A stretch of 64,000 nucleotides of DNA from DRMV01 sp964386185 (GTDB lineage: Bacteria > Chloroflexota > Anaerolineae > Anaerolineales > DRMV01). Position numbers and translations under genes: made by a program. Of this stretch, positions 59,328 to 64,000 are shown piece by piece (within the stretch, counting starts at the first letter, position 1; each line of letters begins with the position of its first letter). The notes beneath the pieces are model-generated. The model ran no database searches. It was not told the origin of the DNA and worked only from the letters and a program-made list of their open reading frames with translations. The stretch covers positions 5,573 through 69,572 of the forward strand of contig CAYLRJ010000067.1 of the NCBI GenBank assembly GCA_964386185.1, in the 5' to 3' direction.

Positions 59328-60322
59328 CCGATTCGCAGCCTTTGGTGACCGTTCGGAACCTCAAGAAGCATTTCCCCTTGGGGCAGGGCCCAATTGACAA
59401 ACTCCTGCACCGCGAAGCCTTGGCTGTGCGCGCGGTGGATGGGGTGGATTTTGACATTTACCCTGGTGAAACGTTGGGCCTGGCGGGTGAGTCGGGCTCG
59501 GGCAAGACCACCACAGGCCGTTTGGTGTTGCGGCTGTTGGAACCGACCGACGGCACAATTTTGTTTGACGGGCAAGACATTACCCATTTGCCCGAATCGC
59601 AATTGCGCCCCCTGCGCCGGCGGATGCAGCCGATTTTCCAAGACCCCACCGCGTCGCTCAACCCGCGCATGACCATTGGGCAGGCCATTGCCCACGGGCT
59701 GCGGATTCACGGCTTGGCCACAAGCGCAGACGAAGAACGGGCGCAAGTGTTGGATATTTTGGCCAAAGTGGGGTTGACCCCGCCTGAGCAGTTCATCAAC
59801 AAATATCCTCACCAACTCTCAGGGGGGCAGCGTCAGCGGGCGGTGATTGCCCGGGCGTTGGTGTTGCGCCCCGATTTGGTGGTCGCCGACGAACCCATTG
59901 CGATGGCCGACGTGTCGGTGCGGGCCGTGTTGCTCAAATTGATGCGCGATTTGCAGAAGGAATTTGGCCTCACCTATCTCTTCATCACCCACGATCTGGC
60001 CACGGCCAAATACATTTGCGACCGTATCGCCATCATGTATTTGGGCAAAATCGTGGAAATCGGCCCCTTGCCGCAGGTTTATGGCAATCCGCGGCACCCC
60101 TACACCGAAGCCTTGCTCGCGGCTGTGCCTGTGCCTGACCCTGAAGCGCGACGCGAGCAGCCGCTTCCGAAAGGCGAAATCCCCAGCCCCATCCATCCCC
60201 CTGCGGGGTGTCGCTTCCACCCGCGGTGCCCCTTGGCGCAGGATATTTGTCGCACCCAAGAGCCAACGTTACATCCCATCGAAGGCGAGCCTGACCATTT
60301 TGTCGCGTGTCATTTGCGGTAG
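59324..60322 (+). CDS. Peptide ABC importer ATPase, DppF-like
   Basis: 332 residues, ATGA overlap with the DppD-like gene. Walker A GESGSGKTTTG, signature LSGGQRQRA, Walker B LVVADEPIAMADVSVRAVLL: the D-loop is altered from the usual SALDVS to AMADVS, while the catalytic Glu is present. The C-terminal CRFHPRCPLAQDIC motif is also present. It completes a five-gene importer. Confidence 0.93.
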   Translation: MTDSQPLVTVRNLKKHFPLGQGPIDKLLHREALAVRAVDGVDFDIYPGETLGLAGESGSGKTTTGRLVLRLLEPTDGTILFDGQDITHLPESQLRPLRRRMQPIFQDPTASLNPRMTIGQAIAHGLRIHGLATSADEERAQVLDILAKVGLTPPEQFINKYPHQLSGGQRQRAVIARALVLRPDLVVADEPIAMADVSVRAVLLKLMRDLQKEFGLTYLFITHDLATAKYICDRIAIMYLGKIVEIGPLPQVYGNPRHPYTEALLAAVPVPDPEARREQPLPKGEIPSPIHPPAGCRFHPRCPLAQDICRTQEPTLHPIEGEPDHFVACHLR

Positions 60323-60343
60323 GCTTTCGGCCTTTGCCAATCA

Positions 60344-60377
60344 AAAGAGGCGCAGCCAGAGCAGGTTGCGCCTCTTT
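60344..60377. terminator. Bidirectional terminator after the importer operon
   Basis: AAAGAGGCGCA (60344-60354) pairs with TGCGCCTCTTT (60367-60377) around a 12-nt loop. It lies between the importer stop (60322) and the convergent SIMPL stop (60400). The terminal A/T pairs provide T-runs on both strands. Confidence 0.8.
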
Positions 60378-60399
60378 ATCGTGCGGTGCAAGGGTGCGT

Positions 60400-61152
60400 T
60401 TAGCGCAGGGCAAACACAAGTTTGACCGAAGCCGTGATTTGCATCTGGCCGCCGCTGACCGGCACGCTGGCCACTTTGGGGGCGGCTTCCATCAGCATGT
60501 CACTGCGTTCGATGGTCGGGGCAATGGTTTGAAAGGTGATGGTCTGCACTTCGCCCAATTCGGCGCCTGCGGCTTTCGCGATGGTTTCGGCTTGGGCGCG
60601 GGCCTGTTGCACGGCTTCCAGCCGGGCTTGTTCCAGCAGGGCGGCGCGATCGCTGACATCGAAGCGGATGCCTTGCAGACGGTTGGCACCGCTTTGCACG
60701 ACCGCATCCAACACCTTGCCTAAGTTGTCTAAATTGCGGACGGTAACCTGGATGGTGTTGTCCACCGTGTAATAGCGGGCGATGAGGGTGCCGTTTTTGT
60801 CGTAGCGTTCTTGTTGGCGGAGGGCAATGTTGAGGGTGCGGATGTCTTTCTTCTCAATGCCGTAGCGCGACAAGGTTTGATAGACCTGGTTGGCCAAGGT
60901 GTTGTTTTCTTCCAGCGCGGCGGCGGCTTTTTTGTCTTCTGTGTGGACGCTCACGGTGATGTAAGCCACATCAGGCGTGGCCACCACCGACGCACTGCCG
61001 TTGACGGTGAGGGTGCGCCGTGGGGGGCACGTGCTCTCAGGAGCCGCCAGGGCTTGGGCTTCGCGTTGAGGTAAACTGGCCGCGGCAAAGGTGCCGAGGA
61101 AGGCCAGCGCGGCAATGGCAGCACCACCGAGCAGGAACCATGCTTTTTTCAT
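60400..61152 (-). CDS. SIMPL (DUF541) domain protein, secreted
   Basis: 250 residues. The N-terminus (MKKAWFLLGGAAIAALAFLG) is a signal peptide or anchor. The SIMPL domain starts at RTLTVNGSASVVATPDVAYI and contains ALRQQERYDKNG, TVRNLDNLGKVLDAVV and ARLEAVQQARAQAETIAKAA. SIMPL proteins are envelope proteins of uncertain function, often stress-linked (YggE). GGAGG precedes the ATG at 61152. Confidence 0.9.
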   Translation of the reverse strand: MKKAWFLLGGAAIAALAFLGTFAAASLPQREAQALAAPESTCPPRRTLTVNGSASVVATPDVAYITVSVHTEDKKAAAALEENNTLANQVYQTLSRYGIEKKDIRTLNIALRQQERYDKNGTLIARYYTVDNTIQVTVRNLDNLGKVLDAVVQSGANRLQGIRFDVSDRAALLEQARLEAVQQARAQAETIAKAAGAELGEVQTITFQTIAPTIERSDMLMEAAPKVASVPVSGGQMQITASVKLVFALR

Positions 61153-61275
61153 GGGAAACCTCCTTGAAAGGGTTTAGGCAACATCGGCTTGCTACCCCTT
61201 AGACGCTCGCCCGGCTGAAAAAGTTCCCCCTGGCAAAAGGCCGCAAAACGCCCGCAGAGGGCCCCGGCAAGGTGA

Positions 61276-61284
61276 TGGTAAAAT
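61276..61284 (+). promoter_or_regulatory. Extended -10 promoter of the phosphoribosyltransferase gene
   Basis: TGGTAAAAT (TGnTANNNT), with predicted start near 61291 and a leader of about 58 nt. No -35 is seen. Confidence 0.45.
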
Positions 61285-61348
61285 TTTTGCGAGCGATGGC
61301 CAAAGGGCTTGGTAGCGACTGGGCTCATCTGTGAAACGAGGTCGGCTT

Positions 61349-61855
61349 ATGCGCAAAGAAGTGTTAACCTGGCAAGACGTGGATGCTTTGATTGACCATT
61401 TGATTCCCCAATTTGATGTCAATTTTGATGCGATGGTGATGATTAGCCGAGGGGGCATTGTGCCCGGTGGAATGCTGGCCGAGGCGTTGAATCTCACCCA
61501 CATTTTGTTGGCCGCGGTGGACTTTCCCGCTCAGATGGCGATGGAGCGGGCGAAATTGGTCGCTTGGCCCAAATTCATTCAGTTCCCCGAAGAGCACCTG
61601 CTGGCCGAGCGCCGCACGTTGATTGTGGATGATGTCTGGGGTTCTGGCCGCACCATGACCGCGGTGCGGGCGCGGGTCGAGGCCGCGGGGGGCGTGCCTT
61701 ACACCTGCGTGTTGCATTTCAACCCGCACCGCAGCCTTTTTGGCGCGCTGCGTCCCGATTTTTACGCGGCCATCACCGACGCCTACATTGTTTACCCCTG
61801 GGAAATTGACCGCGGGCCTGATTTGGTGTTGGCCAGGCCCGCGGGGGTAGGGTGA
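61349..61855 (+). CDS. Type I phosphoribosyltransferase-fold protein
   Basis: 168 residues. VMISRGGIVPGGMLAEAL and the PRPP loop TLIVDDVWGSGRTMTAV identify the fold; size and layout resemble the Gpt/XGPRT-like hypoxanthine/xanthine enzymes. Substrate not determined. The ATG at 61349 has GAGG 7 nt upstream; a GTG at 61331 lies before that site. A second purine-type enzyme alongside xpt (25422) would be plausible. Confidence 0.85.
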   Translation: MRKEVLTWQDVDALIDHLIPQFDVNFDAMVMISRGGIVPGGMLAEALNLTHILLAAVDFPAQMAMERAKLVAWPKFIQFPEEHLLAERRTLIVDDVWGSGRTMTAVRARVEAAGGVPYTCVLHFNPHRSLFGALRPDFYAAITDAYIVYPWEIDRGPDLVLARPAGVG

Positions 61856-61888
61856 GGCGGCTTCCCTGCGGAAGCGGGCTGAGGCAGG

Positions 61889-62713
61889 TTAGGTTGTCGG
61901 CAGCGGTTGATTGAGCAGCACGGTTTGAATGGGGTAGGGAATTTCAATGCCTGCGCGGTTGAAGGCTTCGTAAATCGCACGCACGGCCGCGTCTTTGCCT
62001 TCCCAGATGCCTGTGTGCGCGGTTTCAATCCAGAAATAGATGGTCATATCCACCGAGGAGTCGTTGAACGTGTGGAAGACCACCATGGGCGCAGGGTCGG
62101 CGCTGACACCGGGCAGGTGGGCGATGGTTTCTTGGGCGATGGCTTTGGCGTGGTCCAAGTCGGTGCCGTAGGCAACGCCGACGGTCACGTCCAAACGGCG
62201 GACTTGGGTGCGGCTGAAGTTGACGATGGCCGAGGTGTAAACGTCGGCATTGGGGATGTACACCAGGCGGCCGTCAAAAGTGCGAATGGCCGTCGCCCGC
62301 AGCGAAATTTCCTCCACCTTGCCGCCATAGCCGTTGATTTCAATCGCATCGCCGATGTCGAAGGGCTGCTGCAAGAGGAGCAAAATGCCGGCGATGAAGT
62401 TTTTGCTCACGTCTTGGATGGCAAAGCCAACGGTGAAACCCAACACCCCTAAGCCGGCCAGGAAGGCGGTGATGTCGAAGCCGATTTGCTGCAAAGCCAT
62501 CGCGAGGCCCAGGCCGATGGTGCCCCAACGGGTGATGTGCGCGAGGAGCACCGTGAGTTCGTGGTCTACCTGGCGGCGCTGTAAGAGCCGCTGCACCCAT
62601 TTGGCCAACCAATTGGCGACCCATACGCTCACCACTGCAATCACCAGGGCCGCAATCAAGGCCGGTACGAAATTGATGGCTTTTGTCAGCAACGCATCCC
62701 ATTGTGCGTTCAT
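61889..62713 (-). CDS. MscS-family mechanosensitive channel
   Basis: 274 residues. Three TM segments: about 14-35, 56-76 and the pore helix about 83-110, with GFTVGFAIQDVSKNFIAGIL. Then the MscS beta domain: QQPFDIGDAIEINGYGGKVE, RTFDGRLVYIPNADVYTSAI. It opens under membrane tension to release solutes. GGAGG precedes the ATG at 62713. It converges on the phosphoribosyltransferase gene. Confidence 0.94.
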   Translation of the reverse strand: MNAQWDALLTKAINFVPALIAALVIAVVSVWVANWLAKWVQRLLQRRQVDHELTVLLAHITRWGTIGLGLAMALQQIGFDITAFLAGLGVLGFTVGFAIQDVSKNFIAGILLLLQQPFDIGDAIEINGYGGKVEEISLRATAIRTFDGRLVYIPNADVYTSAIVNFSRTQVRRLDVTVGVAYGTDLDHAKAIAQETIAHLPGVSADPAPMVVFHTFNDSSVDMTIYFWIETAHTGIWEGKDAAVRAIYEAFNRAGIEIPYPIQTVLLNQPLPTT

Positions 62714-62770
62714 GGTTCACCTCCGTGTCCGTGGCAGAATGGCTTTGCAAGTATAACATCTCGAGGCGAC

Positions 62771-63796
62771 ATGGCTTCCCCTTTGCCCATTTCCGTGCTC
62801 ATGCCAGTTTACAACGCGGCCGACACCCTTGAAGAGGCTCTGACCAGTTTGGCCGTTCAAACGCGCCGCGCGGCAGAATGGGTGGTGGTGGACGACGGCT
62901 CGACCGATACCACCCCTCAGATTCTGGAAGCCTGGCAGCGGCGGGTGCCTTTTTTGCGGGTGCTCCGGGGCGCGCATCAGGGGGTTGCGCGGGCTTTGCA
63001 AAAAGGGCTGGAAGCCTGCCAAGGGCCTCTGATTGCTCGCATGGATGCCGACGACCGCGCCCACCCCGCGCGGCTGGCTTTGCAAGCCGCGTTTTTAGAA
63101 ACCCACCCCACTGTGGCCGTGGTGGGCTCGCGAGTGCGCTTGCATCCCGATGGCTTTCAAGGCGAAGGCATGCAAGCCTATTTGGCGTGGCAAAACCGCC
63201 TGCTTTCCGACGAGGCCATTCGGCGGGAAATTTTCATCGAGAGCCCCTTCGTGCACCCCAGCGTGATGTTTCGCAAGGCAGCCGTGTTGGCCGCTGGCGG
63301 GTATCGGCACGGCCCCTGGCTGGAAGATTACGACCTCTGGCTTCGCCTGTATCTGCAAGGGGCGCGGTTTGCCAAACTGCCCCAATTTTTGCTCTTTTGG
63401 CGCGACCACCCGCAGCGTGTGACCCGCACCGACCCTCGCGCCTCCCTGGAAAACATGTTGCGGCTCAAAGCGACTTACTTGGCCCAAGGCCCATTGCGCC
63501 AGCGTGACGCGGTCATCGTCTGGGGCGCAGGCATGGCGGGGCGCCGTTTGAGCAAGCACCTCTTGCGGGAAAAGGTGCCCCTGGTGGCCTTTGTGGATGT
63601 GGACCCCCAAAAAATTGGCCGCACCCGGCGGGGAAAGCCCATTTATGCCGCCGACGACCTCCCGAAATTGTGGGCCCAATATCGGCATCCGGCGGTGATT
63701 GTGGCCGTGGGCGCTCGTTTGGCCAAGGCGTTGATTCGCCCTCGGCTCACGGCCTGGGGCCTGCAAGAAGGGCAAGATTGGTGGTTCGCGGCCTGA
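62771..63796 (+). CDS. Family 2 glycosyltransferase with C-terminal Rossmann-like domain
   Basis: 341 residues. The GT-A domain (about 1-235) has SVLMPVYNAADTLEEALTSL, VVDDGSTDTT, ARMDADDRAHPARL and the acceptor-side WLEDYDLWLRL. Residues about 240-341 form a separate nucleotide-binding-like unit: DAVIVWGAGMAGRRLSKHLL, VAFVDVDPQKIG and VIVAVGARLAKALIR, close to the N-terminal Rossmann part of PglD-type and related sugar-modifying proteins. It may bind a nucleotide-sugar or cofactor. GAGG precedes the ATG at 62771. Confidence 0.88.
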   Translation: MASPLPISVLMPVYNAADTLEEALTSLAVQTRRAAEWVVVDDGSTDTTPQILEAWQRRVPFLRVLRGAHQGVARALQKGLEACQGPLIARMDADDRAHPARLALQAAFLETHPTVAVVGSRVRLHPDGFQGEGMQAYLAWQNRLLSDEAIRREIFIESPFVHPSVMFRKAAVLAAGGYRHGPWLEDYDLWLRLYLQGARFAKLPQFLLFWRDHPQRVTRTDPRASLENMLRLKATYLAQGPLRQRDAVIVWGAGMAGRRLSKHLLREKVPLVAFVDVDPQKIGRTRRGKPIYAADDLPKLWAQYRHPAVIVAVGARLAKALIRPRLTAWGLQEGQDWWFAA

Positions 63797-63804
63797 CATC
63801 AGAA

Positions 63805-63813
63805 GTGATAAAA
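63805..63813 (+). promoter_or_regulatory. Extended -10 promoter of the HerA-like gene
   Basis: TGATAAAAT (TGnTANNNT), with predicted start near 63820. The leader of about 43 nt holds GGAGG before the ATG at 63863. Confidence 0.45.
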
Positions 63814-63862
63814 TGAAAAGTGCCTCGCGGCGCTGCATCTTTCGCCTTTGGAGGAACTGACC

Positions 63863-64000
63863 ATGCTCGACACCCACGGCAAGTTTTATCTCGGCAATAT
63901 TTACGATTTGGAAGCCGGCGAGGTCACCGACCAGCCGGTGCTCTACGACCCCGACGACCTGACCACCCACGCCTTTGTAGTGGGCATGACCGGCAGCGGT
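63863..64000 (+). CDS. HerA/DUF87-like ATPase, 5' end only
   Basis: The first 46 codons of a gene that leaves the window. It starts MLDTHGKFYLGNIYDLEAGE and reaches AFVVGMTGSG, the beginning of a Walker A motif of the HerA/FtsK-like GMTGSGKT type. GGAGG lies 8 nt before the ATG. Such proteins are DNA-translocating or otherwise nucleic-acid-linked ATPases; more cannot be said from this fragment. Confidence 0.75.
   Translation, partial: MLDTHGKFYLGNIYDLEAGEVTDQPVLYDPDDLTTHAFVVGMTGSG

Noticed and set aside
61860..61875. Small hairpin between the phosphoribosyltransferase and MscS genes as terminator
   Set aside because: The stem is only 6 bp and there is no T-run on either strand.
1..64000. 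tRNA, rRNA, CRISPR arrays, transposases or prophage genes
   Set aside because: I looked for T-loop consensus in the intergenic spaces, spaced repeat arrays, and DDE/recombinase proteins among the genes, and found none. An exhaustive covariance-model search was not possible.

Overview
The window is a 64 kb chromosomal segment of a GC-rich bacterium and carries almost entirely single-copy core genes with a few clade-specific ones. Gene content and style (long T/P-rich linkers in secreted proteins, a BTAD/AAA/TPR giant regulator, PdxS/PdxT, ribosomal protein Thx, a SpoIIIAA/Ycf45-like R3H ATPase, lipoprotein-dependent ABC importer) suggest Chloroflexota, probably Anaerolineae. That assignment is an inference from protein style and was not tested by any search. 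I see no rRNA, tRNA, CRISPR array, insertion sequence or prophage.

Layout. 1-5066: the end of a hotdog thioesterase gene, then divergently marR and a heterodimeric ABC exporter. 5345-8101: a class A penicillin-binding-protein homologue in which every catalytic motif of both domains is altered. 8375-11923: a giant BTAD/AAA/TPR regulator. 11920-16609: small membrane proteins, a secreted M6-like metalloprotease and a glycosyltransferase. 16641-20906: a CPA1 antiporter fused at its C-terminus to a complete PstA/DarA-like (c-di-AMP receptor family) domain, and a six-hairpin glycosidase-like protein. 21164-30735: gyrB, a Ser/Thr kinase with extracytoplasmic beta-propeller, xpt, a LutB-LutC fusion, a DUF45 metallopeptidase, a HAD protein and a CorC/HlyC-type protein. 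30835-38548: priA, a 34-residue Thx gene, Nudix, LysM lipoprotein, DUF389-SH3, HAD, BMP-like lipoprotein and hpf. 38773-47808: phosphodiesterase, dnaG-rpoD, pdxS-pdxT, R3H ATPase and tmk. 47872-52019: an HD-CinA fusion, a small membrane protein, an orphan hutI, and an ECF sigma/anti-sigma pair. 52544-60322: dnaA with a repeat-bearing upstream region, then a complete dipeptide/oligopeptide importer operon. 60400-64000: a SIMPL protein, a phosphoribosyltransferase, MscS, a glycosyltransferase, and the start of a HerA-like ATPase.

Expression signals are unusually readable. Two promoters have clear -35/-10 pairs (330-357 and 54203-54230, both with a 16-nt spacer), and one has a -35 plus an extended -10 (35062-35090). 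Several others show only an extended -10 (TGnTANNNT). In five genes a TANNNT -10 box ends exactly 6 nt before the ATG with no Shine-Dalgarno, which predicts leaderless mRNAs. A sixth such box, before dnaG, places a five-codon mini-ORF at the predicted 5' end. Convincing stem-loop terminators follow thx, the LysM gene, hpf/BMP, tmk, dnaA, the importer's binding-protein gene and the importer operon.

Best candidates for new biology: the antiporter-PstA-like fusion, the catalytically dead PBP, the systematic leaderless-promoter architecture, the permease with an inserted binding-protein-like lobe, and the HD-CinA fusion.
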